A DNA stretch of 64,000 nt, from positions 1 to 64,000 of the forward strand of contig JANQRQ010000248.1 in the NCBI GenBank assembly GCA_028284485.1, written 5' to 3'. The notes under the pieces were generated by a model. The model searched no databases. It worked only from the letters and a program-made list of their open reading frames with translations, and was not told where the DNA came from. Of the stretch, positions 17,515 through 26,772 are shown piece by piece. Within the stretch, counting starts at the first letter, position 1; each line of letters begins with the position of its first letter. This DNA comes from Planctomycetaceae bacterium (GTDB lineage Bacteria > Planctomycetota > Planctomycetia > Planctomycetales > Planctomycetaceae). Both the position numbers and the translations under genes were made by a program.

Positions 17515-19938
17515 TTAATACTTGGGAAAGAATGCAAACAACAAAACGAACAGCGTTAACACGCCAACGGCGATGAACATGATGTATTGGCGAAGCCGGC
17601 CGGTTTGAACGACTCGCAACGATCGGCCGATGCCAAATACAACATTTCCAACAAGATTGACCAGCCCGTCGACGATTCCCTCGTCGAAGAGGCGATCCCA
17701 TTTCGAAATATTAATGGCCGCACGGCAGGCACCATGCAAAATGCCGTCGAACACCACACGATCGGTGGCTGCACACCAGCCGGCCACAACGCGTGAAGGC
17801 CGCACGAACATGGCATCGTACAAGTCGTCGAACCGCCACTTTTCAACCAAAAACGTATACAGGCCGGTAAAGTGTCGCTGGATATCCGCCGGATTAAGGA
17901 CATGCGCCCCATACAGCAAATAGGCGATAATCGCCCCTGAAACTGCGGCGAACAATGCCATCACACCCGCTTCATGATGCACGTCGTGAATCAAGTCGTG
18001 CCCAGGTAACGACACCGCAGCCGCCTCGACTCCGGTTGCAACGCCCGCCGGTTCACTGTGGCTCAACATGGAATACAAAAAGCCCTGCTCGCCACCAATG
18101 GCACATCCGGCCGCAAACACCGACAGCACCAGCAACGGCCCCGTCATCACCCACGGCGATTCGTGCACGTGGTCGTACAATTCCTGATCGCGTGGCTCAC
18201 CGGCAAATGTATAAAACCACAACCGGAACATGTAAAACGCCGTAATGCCCGCTGTTACCAGCGGCACGATAAACAGCAAGAAATGTCCCGGGTTCAAATT
18301 GGTATGCGCCAAGGCTGTGGCGACGATGGCATCCTTCGAGTGGTAACCCGAAAAGGCAATCACCGTACCGGGAATCGCCAAACCCGCGATGGCGATCACT
18401 CCAATCAGCATCGTATAGGCCGTAATGGGCATTTTACGCCGCAGCCCGCCCATGCGCGGCATTTCCTGCTCGTGGTGACAACCGACGATCACACTCCCCG
18501 ACGCTAAGAACATCAGCGACTTAAAGAACGCGTGAGTCACCAAATGGAATAGGCCGGCCGCCCAGCCTCCGAGCCCGATGCCGAGCATCATGTAGCCCAG
18601 TTGGCTAATTGTCGAATAGGCAAGGACGCGTTTAATGTCGGTCGCCACAACGGCAATTGTCGCCGCCAGAAACAAAGTAATGCAGCCGATATAGGCAATC
18701 GTCAGCAGAACTTCCGGCGTAAATACCGGGTAAAAGCGGCCTGCCAAATAGACACCAGCCGCGACCATTGTGGCCGAGTGCACCAAAGCCGACACCGGTG
18801 TCGGCCCTTCCATTGCATCGGGCAACCACGTTTGCAACGGAAACTGTGCACTTTTGCCGATGCACCCACCGAAAACTCCCAGCCCGGCCACAATCAGCAA
18901 TGCGTACGGAATTGTCTTCGGTTCGTGCGTTTCGGGATCTTCCAGGCGATGACCATGGGCGTCGCGCAAATAAACGACGTCCTCTTCTTCGTTGACATCA
19001 ATCTGGCCGTCGTTGCCGCGGACCATTTCAAATAGCCCGGGCTTGGCGGCGTGCCCATCGGTCGATTCCTCCCCGACAAACCGAAACGTTCCGCAGTATG
19101 TCCACAGAATCATCAAGCCGATGATAAAGCCCCAGTCGCCGACGCGGTTAACGATGAACGCCTTGTTCGCCGCCGTGCTCGCCGACTTTCGTTCGACGTA
19201 GAACCCGATCAATAAATAACTGCAAATGCCGACCAGTTCCCAAAACACGAACACCTGGAAGATGTTCCCCGCCAGGACTAATCCGAGCATCGAAAAACAA
19301 AACAGCGACATGTACGAAAAGAACTTGTAGAAGCGACCGGGACGGTGAAAATGCCCACCATCGGCCGTGTGGACCTCGTGGTCGACATGGTCCTCGGTTA
19401 ATTCGTCGCTCATATATCCGATGGCAAACACATGGATACACGTCGCAATGAGCGTCACCATGGTGAACATCAAGAGCGTCAGGCTGTCGATGTACCAATC
19501 GAGCGTCACTTCTAAGCCGCCGAATGTTCCCAGCGAATACATCGTGCCGGAAAATGTCGTGGCAACGGCGTCGTGATGCACGCCAGATTCAGACTCTTCG
19601 CCCTCGGCATGTTCGGCATGCGCCGCCTCTTCAGCGTGCCCTTCGTCGCCATGACCTTCGTCACCGTGGCCCTCGCCACCATGTTCGCCTGCCGAAGCGT
19701 GATGCGAGTCGGTCCCCTTCAAGACGACCCAGTCGGTTGCGTTGCCCCATTTCATCAACGCCGTGAAACTGCACAAGAACCCGATCCCGATACAGGCAAC
19801 CGCGATATAAGCTGCGGTTCGGCTGACCCGGGGCCATAAGAAACCGCCGAAGATCTCCACTGCAAAGCCTGCAAGAGGCAGCAGCCAGGCGATCCCCAAC
19901 AGTAAAGCCAGTTCGTTGCCGATAGATTCCGTTGGCAT
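17515..19938 (-). CDS. nuoL: NADH-quinone oxidoreductase subunit L with His-rich loop
   Basis: Distal antiporter-like subunit of Complex I with the lateral helix. Core motif GKSAQFPLQTWLPDAMEGPTPVSALVHSATMVAAGVYL is intact and IKRVLAYSTISQLGYMMLG follows. At 807 residues it is much longer than the usual roughly 610-650. Two insertions account for much of this: residues 75-123 are very rich in His, Glu, Asp and Gly (repeated GHGDEGHGDEGHAEE type sequence), and about residues 290-345 form an acidic soluble loop (VRGNDGQIDVNEEEDVVYLRDAHGHRL). A further 200 residues at the C-terminus carry extra loops and a final transmembrane helix. The ATG is eight bases after the nuoK stop. Confidence 0.96.
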   Translation of the reverse strand: MPTESIGNELALLLGIAWLLPLAGFAVEIFGGFLWPRVSRTAAYIAVACIGIGFLCSFTALMKWGNATDWVVLKGTDSHHASAGEHGGEGHGDEGHGDEGHAEEAAHAEHAEGEESESGVHHDAVATTFSGTMYSLGTFGGLEVTLDWYIDSLTLLMFTMVTLIATCIHVFAIGYMSDELTEDHVDHEVHTADGGHFHRPGRFYKFFSYMSLFCFSMLGLVLAGNIFQVFVFWELVGICSYLLIGFYVERKSASTAANKAFIVNRVGDWGFIIGLMILWTYCGTFRFVGEESTDGHAAKPGLFEMVRGNDGQIDVNEEEDVVYLRDAHGHRLEDPETHEPKTIPYALLIVAGLGVFGGCIGKSAQFPLQTWLPDAMEGPTPVSALVHSATMVAAGVYLAGRFYPVFTPEVLLTIAYIGCITLFLAATIAVVATDIKRVLAYSTISQLGYMMLGIGLGGWAAGLFHLVTHAFFKSLMFLASGSVIVGCHHEQEMPRMGGLRRKMPITAYTMLIGVIAIAGLAIPGTVIAFSGYHSKDAIVATALAHTNLNPGHFLLFIVPLVTAGITAFYMFRLWFYTFAGEPRDQELYDHVHESPWVMTGPLLVLSVFAAGCAIGGEQGFLYSMLSHSEPAGVATGVEAAAVSLPGHDLIHDVHHEAGVMALFAAVSGAIIAYLLYGAHVLNPADIQRHFTGLYTFLVEKWRFDDLYDAMFVRPSRVVAGWCAATDRVVFDGILHGACRAAINISKWDRLFDEGIVDGLVNLVGNVVFGIGRSLRVVQTGRLRQYIMFIAVGVLTLFVLLFAFFPKY

Positions 19939-19946
19939 TTTTATCT

Positions 19947-20255
19947 CTATCCGCGTAGCTCGTCACCGCGGTCGACGTCGATCGTCAGGTGGTTGTTGTA
20001 GAAGTTCAACGCAATTGCCAGCGCGACAGCCGCCTCGGCAGCTGCCAACACGATGACAAACATCGCGATCACATGACCATCCAGTCCCAAAGCTGTATAT
20101 CGCGCGAAGGCGACGAAATTGACATTAGCACCGTTGAGCACCAACTCGACACCCATCAACACACCAATGCCGTTTCGCTTTGAAGCCATGCAAATCACGC
20201 CGGTCACAAACATCACCGCACCGACAAACAGATAGTGATTCAACCCGACTTCCAT
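19947..20255 (-). CDS. nuoK: NADH-quinone oxidoreductase subunit K
   Basis: Small membrane subunit of Complex I, 102 residues and three transmembrane helices. The two membrane glutamates important for proton transfer are in place (LMGVELVLNGANVNFVAF and VLAAAEAAVALAIALNFY). Length and order match the family exactly. Sits between nuoJ (73 bases upstream) and nuoL (eight bases downstream). Confidence 0.97.
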   Translation of the reverse strand: MEVGLNHYLFVGAVMFVTGVICMASKRNGIGVLMGVELVLNGANVNFVAFARYTALGLDGHVIAMFVIVLAAAEAAVALAIALNFYNNHLTIDVDRGDELRG

Positions 20256-20328
20256 CTGTAATCCTCAAAATTCCTAATTCAACCGCTCTGCGCCGACCAA
20301 CGACCTCTGCAACACCATCTCGGTCGTA

Positions 20329-20955
20329 TCACTCTTCGACGGTGTCGGACCTGCGTTTTGCGCGGGCCAAATAGGCCGCACCAATTAACACGACCAATAA
20401 ATGAACCGACACAATTTCAAACGGCAGCAAATATCCCGTGCTTAACGGGCTATGAATGTCGGCCCCGAGATCCCGGTCAGGCCGCAGTCCGATAAACGCC
20501 AAACCAAGTGGACGAGTCGTATTTCCCTGCGAAGAAGCATTAAAACCTTCGCTGACGCCTGCTCCTAAACCAGATGGAGATGCAGCACTCGACACGTTCT
20601 CCCAATTCACTGCACCAACGGTGGAATACACCATCGCCAAGAACAGGATTCCGATGCCGCCAGCTAATACTCCTTCAGCCGGGGACATGCGAATTCGAAT
20701 GTACGGTCCACTGGCTGTCAGCATGACGCCAAAAATTAGCAGAACAACAGTCCCACCGACATAAACCAAGAGTTGCGTCGCACCAACAAAATCGGCATCG
20801 AGCAGAAAGAACAACCCCGCCGTCGCACCGAGCGACATCACCAGCCAGAATGCCATGCGGACAATGTTCTGACTCATGACGACGGCGATGGCTGCACCGC
20901 AGGCAATGATGGCAAACAGCGCAAATAAGCCGGAATGGATCTGTTCAGCACTCAT
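20329..20955 (-). CDS. nuoJ: NADH-quinone oxidoreductase subunit J
   Basis: Membrane subunit of Complex I, 208 residues, five hydrophobic helices with the family block ATQLLVYVGGTVVLLIFGVMLTA around residues 57-79 (the flexible TM3 region). The loop between TM4 and TM5 is expanded to about 50 Ser/Gly/Asn-rich residues (about 120-170). The ATG overlaps the nuoH stop by four bases, so nuoI is absent from its usual place between H and J. Confidence 0.94.
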   Translation of the reverse strand: MSAEQIHSGLFALFAIIACGAAIAVVMSQNIVRMAFWLVMSLGATAGLFFLLDADFVGATQLLVYVGGTVVLLIFGVMLTASGPYIRIRMSPAEGVLAGGIGILFLAMVYSTVGAVNWENVSSAASPSGLGAGVSEGFNASSQGNTTRPLGLAFIGLRPDRDLGADIHSPLSTGYLLPFEIVSVHLLVVLIGAAYLARAKRRSDTVEE

Positions 20956-22235
20956 CGGTTGATTGCCTCCCGATCCTGGTTCGCAGCTATGATTGGATCT
21001 GACGCATTGACATTCTCATGTGGGGGCACCACTCGACCGTCAGGCCCTGCTTCAAAAGCGGAGTCTAACGAGGTGACGGACGATTCATGCAACCGTTCAG
21101 CAATCGGTTTGCGTCCCAAACTGGGCAAGTCCAGAATCGATACCATCAAAGGCCAACAGATCGCCCCTAAGAACAAGAAACAGCTAATCGGCACGAGATA
21201 CTTCAAACACGTGGTCATCACTTGATCGATTCGCAGACGAGGCAGCGTCCAACGCACCCAGATCTGCACGAACACCAAAAGCGACGCCTTGGCGATGAAG
21301 ACCACCATCCCGATGAGGTTGGCGAAATACATAGCCGCGCTGGACGAACCAAGATTCAATGGGTCGAGCCCTGGAATGCCGATATGCCAACCGCCGAGGA
21401 ACAAGATTGCCGCGACTCCGCACACAATGAACATACTGGCGTATTCGGCCAAGAAGAAGAATGACCAACGCATGCCGCTATACTCGGTGAGGAACCCGGC
21501 CACCAATTCGCTTTCGGCTTCGGCCAAGTCAAAGGGGGCCCGCTTACAGCTCGCCGTCGCGCAGGTGAAATAGGCAAAGAATCCGACAAAGGTAAATGGA
21601 TCGTTGAAAATCAGCCAGTTTTGAATTCCGCCCGATTGCATTTGGGCAATATCCCCGAGGTTCAGGCTGCCAGCCGCAACGACTGGTATCAACACGCAAA
21701 TCGCCATCGGGATTTCGTAGCTGACCATTTGCGCGGCTTCACGCATCGAGCCGAACAAAGCCCATTTCGAACCGCTGGAATACCCGGCGAGAATCACTCC
21801 CAACACTTCCAGCGAGAGAATCGCCAAAATCAAGAACAGGCCGACATCCAAGCTGACGGCCACCCAGCCGTCTGCGAATGGCAACATGATGAACGCCATG
21901 AACGACGCGATCACCACGATATAAGGTGCCAGGCGAAACAGCATTTGGTCCGAGGCCTGTGGAGCCAAGTCTTCCTTTTGAATCAGCTTGACGCCGTCAG
22001 CCAACGACTGCAGCCAACCGAATCGGCCACCAGTTCGAGTTGGCCCCAACCGGTCCTGGATTCGACCGGAGACCTTGCGTTCGGTCCAAATGAAGATCCC
22101 AGCGGGCAGCCCAAAAAAGGCACCGAGCAGCGCAACATGCACAATCGCCGCTAAAACAAGCGCCCAACCTGAGGATATCCCGTCGATGGACTCGAAATAC
22201 TCGGCGAGATTACTAGCAGCCAATGTCACTGCCAT
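20952..22235 (-). CDS. nuoH: NADH-quinone oxidoreductase subunit H
   Basis: Membrane subunit that forms much of the quinone chamber of Complex I. Recognised by RKVSGRIQDRLGPTRTGGRFGWLQSLADGVKLIQKEDLAP and FFAYFTCATASCKRAPFDLAEAESELVAGFLTEYSGMRWSFFFLAEYASM, both hallmark regions of the quinone-binding end. 427 residues, with a polar C-terminal extension of about 60 residues (after ICWPLMVSILDLPSLG) not usual in short NuoH proteins. It is the first gene of this operon; 394 bases without a gene lie upstream and should hold the promoter. Confidence 0.96.
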   Translation of the reverse strand: MAVTLAASNLAEYFESIDGISSGWALVLAAIVHVALLGAFFGLPAGIFIWTERKVSGRIQDRLGPTRTGGRFGWLQSLADGVKLIQKEDLAPQASDQMLFRLAPYIVVIASFMAFIMLPFADGWVAVSLDVGLFLILAILSLEVLGVILAGYSSGSKWALFGSMREAAQMVSYEIPMAICVLIPVVAAGSLNLGDIAQMQSGGIQNWLIFNDPFTFVGFFAYFTCATASCKRAPFDLAEAESELVAGFLTEYSGMRWSFFFLAEYASMFIVCGVAAILFLGGWHIGIPGLDPLNLGSSSAAMYFANLIGMVVFIAKASLLVFVQIWVRWTLPRLRIDQVMTTCLKYLVPISCFLFLGAICWPLMVSILDLPSLGRKPIAERLHESSVTSLDSAFEAGPDGRVVPPHENVNASDPIIAANQDREAINR

Positions 22236-22629
22236 GTTCGTCCTTTAACGTGACGGATCCCACGCCTACCGACTCCAATCGGCGGGACAAGTCGGTTCGA
22301 TCTCGAATGGTCCCAACAGTTGGCCTGAGGACAATTCTCGAGAAATGCAGCCGGCGACCCGTAAATCTATGCGCAGATGCGCGCGTTTACTGCAATTGAC
22401 GTCAACAAAGCGTGAACTATGCCACAACGACCTGCGGGATTCAAGCGAAGCGAAGGCCAAAACGAGCGGAAAAAACCGTCCGACGGCCACATTCCGAGCC
22501 TCTCCAATCGTGCCGCAAATCGAGTCTCAAGAATGGGAATACCACGCCGCCAGCCGTCTCGCAAATGCGAATCGGTCAGGGGCGTGCGACAAGAACGGAA
22601 CCCAGAGGGCCGCTTCGACCGGCCGACAC
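22236..22629. other. Intergenic region upstream of nuoH
   Basis: 394 bases between the nuoH start and the end of the ExbD gene, both on the minus strand. It should contain the nuoHJKLMN promoter and any terminator for the Exb operon. No convincing terminator hairpin, tRNA or coding ORF was found. Confidence 0.5.
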
Positions 22630-23070
22630 CTACTGTGGATCGGTCGCAAAGTCGATTTGGTCAAAGCCCGCCGCCCGACAGGTATCGTAGACCGCAATGA
22701 CGTCGCCAAATGGGACATCTGCGGCCGTATCGAGAATTACGGGCATTTCTGGCGCGACTTCAGCGAGTTCCATTAAGACGGACTTCAGCGCTACCCAGTC
22801 CCGATGTTCGATCGAGTTCAACTCAAACAGGGTCGCATCCCCCTCTCGTTTGAGGCCGATCCAGATATCGCCCAGCGGATCGAGTTGTTCCACCGGCTCT
22901 GCACTGGCGATTGAGCCACCGGCCAGTTCGGCCGGGAGAAGCGATTCACGAATTTGCCCCACAGATGTGCAGACAAAAAAGATCAGCAGCAAGAAAACCA
23001 CGTCGATCATCGGCGTCATCGACGAATTCTCGCGCGTTGATTCTTCCAGATGGTAAGTGGGGATTCGCAT
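22630..23070 (-). CDS. ExbD/TolR-family biopolymer transport protein (second copy)
   Basis: 146 residues from ATG 23070 (a TTG 12 codons earlier is possible but less likely). Topology is that of ExbD: a short cytoplasmic N-terminus, one transmembrane helix SMTPMIDVVFLLLIFFVC with the essential membrane Asp at residue 23, and a periplasmic domain. The C-terminus VPFGDVIAVYDTCRAAGFDQIDFAT is the conserved ExbD end. Together with the ExbD gene upstream it would form the proton-channel heteromer around ExbB. Gap to the preceding ExbD stop is 80 bases. Confidence 0.88.
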   Translation of the reverse strand: MRIPTYHLEESTRENSSMTPMIDVVFLLLIFFVCTSVGQIRESLLPAELAGGSIASAEPVEQLDPLGDIWIGLKREGDATLFELNSIEHRDWVALKSVLMELAEVAPEMPVILDTAADVPFGDVIAVYDTCRAAGFDQIDFATDPQ

Positions 23071-23150
23071 GCGACCATACTTTACGAATGAGGCCGATTG
23101 TTCCAACCGTTAACTAACTTTCATGTTTGCTCGCTGCATCGCCGCCTGGT

Positions 23151-23570
23151 TCAATCGGGCATGACGGCAAATCCGATATCACGATGGCCCGCCTTCGCGC
23201 AGGCCAACAGTAGCGGTTCGATCTCGCCGTACGGCACGTTACGATCGGCCCGAATGCGCACTTCCAACGCGCGTTGATTCTGTTGGGCTGTCCCGCCCTG
23301 GATCATTTGTTCCACTTGCGTGAAACTCACGACATTCCCGCCGACATGCAATTCGGTGTCGGCCGTAACCGTAATCACCAATCTGCGGGGAACGGTTAGT
23401 TCGTCTTGTTCCGCCTGCGTGGCAGTCGGGAGTTCCACCGGCTCCATCGATTGCGTGCGTGCCAAATGACTCGCCGCCAAAAAGAAAATGATTAGCAGAA
23501 ACACCACGTCGATTAACGGCGTGATATTGAAGATGATCTGCTTTTTCATCGATCGAGAGGGAAGCCGCAT
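23151..23570 (-). CDS. ExbD/TolR-family biopolymer transport protein (first copy)
   Basis: 139 residues. Transmembrane segment NITPLIDVVFLLIIFFLAAS carries the conserved proton-conducting Asp (residue 20); the C-terminal VPYGEIEPLLLACAKAGHRDIGFAVMPD is the family's conserved end. Its ATG overlaps the ExbB stop by one base (TGATG), indicating tight coupling. Two different ExbD copies after one ExbB is a common arrangement in planctomycetes and suggests a heteromeric ExbD dimer. Confidence 0.93.
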   Translation of the reverse strand: MRLPSRSMKKQIIFNITPLIDVVFLLIIFFLAASHLARTQSMEPVELPTATQAEQDELTVPRRLVITVTADTELHVGGNVVSFTQVEQMIQGGTAQQNQRALEVRIRADRNVPYGEIEPLLLACAKAGHRDIGFAVMPD

Positions 23571-24394
23571 CAGTTCGTCTCCCGCTCGATCGCTACCGAC
23601 TGCACCCGCCGTTCTGGCTTGCGCGATTCCGTTGCGTCCTCACCTCGATTCGCCCTCGGGACTTTGCGTTTCACGACAAGCGACCGTTTGAAGTCGGCGA
23701 AGACCCGCAGAGCCTCAAGCGATGCATCAGCCACAAGCTCGTCAATACGATTACGGAAATATGCAAAGCTCGCCATGGCCGGCACAGCCACTCCCAGCCC
23801 CATGAGCGTCGTTATGAGAGCCTTGTAGATCCCGGGCGCGAGATCCTGCGGTTGTGGCGTCGCTTGCAACTCAAACTCATGAAAGGCATTCATCATGCCC
23901 CACACTGTTCCCAACAGACCCAGCATCGGTGCCAGTGTGTGAATCAGCGACAAATACTCGATCTTGCGAAACAACCGAGCTGACTGTTCCGTGCTGGCGT
24001 CTTCCATCGCTTTTTCGATGTCGGAATACCCCAATCCGACTTCCGCCAACCCAGCTTCCAACACCGATGAAAGATAGCTGGGCCGCAATTTGCATTGCTG
24101 CTCGGCCTGCTTGATTTCCTTACGGGCGATCAGTTCATGCACTTCATCTGCCAGGCCCGGCGGCATGAGCGCGTTACGACGAATCGTAATCAGATGCTCG
24201 ACAATCAATGCCACCATCGCAAAGCTGAGAAACAAAATCAGTACACCGACCGTTCCACCTGCCGAGAATAACTCTCGCAAGTTGAGCGGTTGCGCGGCGT
24301 CAGCAGAATTCTGCTGGGCATACAAAGGCTGGCAAAGCCCCAAACTAAGCAGAATCGCCAGCGCAATTGTCTTGCTAATTCCTCGTGCGTGCAT
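23570..24394 (-). CDS. MotA/TolQ/ExbB-family proton channel
   Basis: Stator-type proton channel of 274 residues. A cleavable-looking signal segment (residues 1-27, ending AQQ) precedes the first channel helix (about 45-68). The family core is plain: LSLIHTLAPMLGLLGTVWGMMNAFHEFE (about 147-174) and IYKALITTLMGLGVAVPAMASFAYFRNRID (about 187-216). The C-terminal 45 residues are basic and probably cytoplasmic. It converts proton motive force into movement of a partner reaching into the periplasm; the neighbouring VWA protein with a TonB-like anchor is the obvious candidate. Confidence 0.93.
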   Translation of the reverse strand: MHARGISKTIALAILLSLGLCQPLYAQQNSADAAQPLNLRELFSAGGTVGVLILFLSFAMVALIVEHLITIRRNALMPPGLADEVHELIARKEIKQAEQQCKLRPSYLSSVLEAGLAEVGLGYSDIEKAMEDASTEQSARLFRKIEYLSLIHTLAPMLGLLGTVWGMMNAFHEFELQATPQPQDLAPGIYKALITTLMGLGVAVPAMASFAYFRNRIDELVADASLEALRVFADFKRSLVVKRKVPRANRGEDATESRKPERRVQSVAIERETN

Positions 24395-24510
24395 TTTCCT
24401 TCATCCCTGAGCGTCTTGCTTGGAACCGAGTCGCGACCGTCATCGCTTCCGAAAAGAACGTGGCTGTGCTTTTCCGGCGACATGCGATGCGAATCTTCGC
24501 CATCCTTTCG

Positions 24511-25527
24511 CTACGATCCGCCAACTGAACCCAAGTAACTCGAAGCCTGTTCTGCGAATGGAGTTTCGGTGTAATTCTTAATAACCTCTCGAAGGAGAGA
24601 CTTCGCTTCTTCGATTTGCCCGGCGCTTGCCAGCGACTTCGCCGCCTGAAAGTGGGCATCGGCCGCCAAGTGGTGATCATAATGATAGATGAACGGGACC
24701 CACAAGAATGATTGGGCGGCACGCTCGTATTCGTGGCGTTGGCTATGCGCCAGCCCTAACAGGTAATGGGCACCCCCACGGAGGTCTTCTGGAACGTCAT
24801 GGAATTGACGATTCCAACGCTGCATTCGGCTTTCCGGAATTTCACCTGATTTCAAATCGATTCGCCAAAGTTGCACGCGGGCCAGGTGACGAACTCGCTC
24901 GTTGACACTACTGGCCAGTTTTTCCATTTCCCCTGCGGCGCGACGACCCCAATCGGGGTGCTCGAACAGCAGACTGGCCCCGATTAACCGAGCAACATCG
25001 GACCTGTCGTCCAACCACGACTTTGCCGCGGCCTCCGTTGCCGATTTAAGGGGTACGGCCATCCACGCCACTGGAATGAGTTTGAAATGGCGGGTATTCG
25101 GATCGCTGGAGACCAGTGAAACAAACCGCGTCCCCGCCGCAACGTAGTCTCCGCGGTACAGGGCACAACGAGTGAGCAGCGCCACAATTTCGCGACGAAC
25201 CCACATGCGGCTTTCGATATTCAATGCCTCGTGAAGAGATTTTTCCGCGGCAACGACTTGTCGTTCCGCGAATTGAGCAGCACCGGCTTCGTGCGGTTGG
25301 CTGTAGTTCGTTGTAATCGAGACGACTTCCGATGCCGGATAGGTCCGTGGCGGGGCATCGGGATTCAATCGGATGCGAATGATGTCGCCGTTGTACTCGA
25401 GGATTTCGCATTGCAATGCGACGCGACCGGAAAGCTGTGGCCGCTGCAATTCAACTCGGTCCTGAGCAAACACATCGCCGATGTTCGTCGCCTGACTGAT
25501 CCCGATGCAGATCAGGATGCGCAGCAT
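24511..25527 (-). CDS. Secreted TPR-like repeat protein of the Exb/VWA cluster
   Basis: 338 residues from ATG 25527, which gives a proper signal peptide (MLRILICIGISQATNIGDVFAQD); an in-frame ATG 30 codons upstream would bury the signal peptide. After a short beta region (about 30-75, LQCEILEYNGDIIRIRL) the protein is helical with TPR-like repeats, for example ARHLARVQLWRIDLKSG and the C-terminal DAHFQAAKSLASAGQIEEAKSLLREVIKNYTETPFAEQASSYLGSV, a good TPR pair. Likely periplasmic, assembling the machine powered by ExbBD. Placed 116 bases before the ExbB start. Confidence 0.8.
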   Translation of the reverse strand: MLRILICIGISQATNIGDVFAQDRVELQRPQLSGRVALQCEILEYNGDIIRIRLNPDAPPRTYPASEVVSITTNYSQPHEAGAAQFAERQVVAAEKSLHEALNIESRMWVRREIVALLTRCALYRGDYVAAGTRFVSLVSSDPNTRHFKLIPVAWMAVPLKSATEAAAKSWLDDRSDVARLIGASLLFEHPDWGRRAAGEMEKLASSVNERVRHLARVQLWRIDLKSGEIPESRMQRWNRQFHDVPEDLRGGAHYLLGLAHSQRHEYERAAQSFLWVPFIYHYDHHLAADAHFQAAKSLASAGQIEEAKSLLREVIKNYTETPFAEQASSYLGSVGGS

Positions 25528-25676
25528 GACAGCATATGTCGCCGATTCCTGGCCGCGAAAATCGCGTTCGACTTGATAATTGCTGAATTCCACGAGCCTG
25601 GTACGCCGACGAGACAAAGCAAATCGCTCTCATCGCCGCCTTTTCAAATGAAACTTTCGGGCATACAAACGATCGA

Positions 25677-26717
25677 CTACTGCCGCTTCAATTGCAGCAC
25701 GTCGCGATACAAGTAGGTCCCGTTGTTTTCGCGCGCTAGTTTCTTAAGAAAGCTATCAAATTTGTGTCCGAGATCGGGACCCTTTCCAAACTCGATGCAA
25801 TGAATTCGGGTTTGGTTGCGATTCGCGCGCCGAACATCATCCAAGTCGCGAGGTGTTAATATGTCGTCGGCGTCGGTTAAGAAGAAAATCACGTCCGGCT
25901 CGAATCGCAATGCCAACATCAGCGCGGGCTTATGAAATGTCCCGCCGTCGGCAATGATGCTGTCGATAAAGAACCCGGCACGGGTTCGGTTGACGTCGGT
26001 CGCGAAATACATCTTGGCCGGTCCACGACCGTCGGTCATTTCTTCGGGATACTTGTTGTAGAAAATGATTTGAAAGCGCTGCTCTGCATCGAGACTTTGC
26101 AAACTGGCACGCAAGTCAGCCTTGGCGTATAGGAAAGCTCCGTCGTCGTACATGCTGGCCGAACGGTCTACAACGTAGACGAAACTGTCACCGCTATCGC
26201 TAATTCCCAGGTATCGTGTTTGACGCCTTTGGGGTTGATGCGCTCCGGAGGCACCGCTGGGCCCGGCGGGATTGAGAATATCGTCCAAGTCACCTGACAA
26301 TTCGGCACTTTGTTCCGGGCCACGACCAATCACGCTGCGCGGATTGTCCGACGGAAGGTCGACAAATTCCTCAAGCAGTTCGTTCGTCTCTTCCTGCGCT
26401 TTGGCAGCGGAGTCTTCGGTTGAAGAATTGAATGAGGGCGAATCTTCCGCAGTCGAGTCGCTTATCGTCTCCGATGGGGCCACTTTTTCGTCAACCTGCT
26501 TCAAATACAGGCCCACCAATCGGTAATCGTCCCCTTCTCCATTTGCTTCAGGACCCAATGTGCCGCATCCACGTAAAGAGGCCGCTAACGCCAGCAGCAT
26601 TCCGACATGCAGTGCCGCAGAAATCACCCAACTTGGGGCGCTAATACTCGGTGGCGACCAGCGCCAGGGGCGACGGTATGAAGAAGCGAATGTTTGAGAA
26701 GAGGATTCGCGCGACAT
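25677..26717 (-). CDS. VWA-domain protein with TonB-like membrane anchor
   Basis: 346 residues. A basic N-terminus is followed by a single transmembrane helix (about 29-48) containing S33-x3-H37 (SAALH), the same spacing as the Ser-His motif through which TonB and TolA contact ExbB/ExbD or TolQ/R. Then comes a long acidic, Ser/Glu-rich linker (about 55-165) and a C-terminal von Willebrand A domain (about 172-346) with a complete MIDAS site: DRSAS at 184-188, the Thr in DGGTFHKP, and the Asp in FFLTDADD. So the VWA head is placed in the periplasm on a flexible tether. It is encoded just upstream of the TPR, ExbB and two ExbD genes. The energy-transducer idea is inference. Confidence 0.88.
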   Translation of the reverse strand: MSRESSSQTFASSYRRPWRWSPPSISAPSWVISAALHVGMLLALAASLRGCGTLGPEANGEGDDYRLVGLYLKQVDEKVAPSETISDSTAEDSPSFNSSTEDSAAKAQEETNELLEEFVDLPSDNPRSVIGRGPEQSAELSGDLDDILNPAGPSGASGAHQPQRRQTRYLGISDSGDSFVYVVDRSASMYDDGAFLYAKADLRASLQSLDAEQRFQIIFYNKYPEEMTDGRGPAKMYFATDVNRTRAGFFIDSIIADGGTFHKPALMLALRFEPDVIFFLTDADDILTPRDLDDVRRANRNQTRIHCIEFGKGPDLGHKFDSFLKKLARENNGTYLYRDVLQLKRQ

Positions 26718-26772
26718 TGTGACACTTTAGTTGCGTATCCTCGACCAAACCGCGCAGCCGATACGAAAAATG

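Noticed and set aside
17555-19900. Overlapping plus-strand ORFs rich in His and Arg within nuoL
   Set aside because: Antisense shadows of a well-supported gene.
25528-25617. 30-codon extension of the TPR-like protein
   Set aside because: Would place a clear signal peptide inside the protein; ATG 25527 is better.
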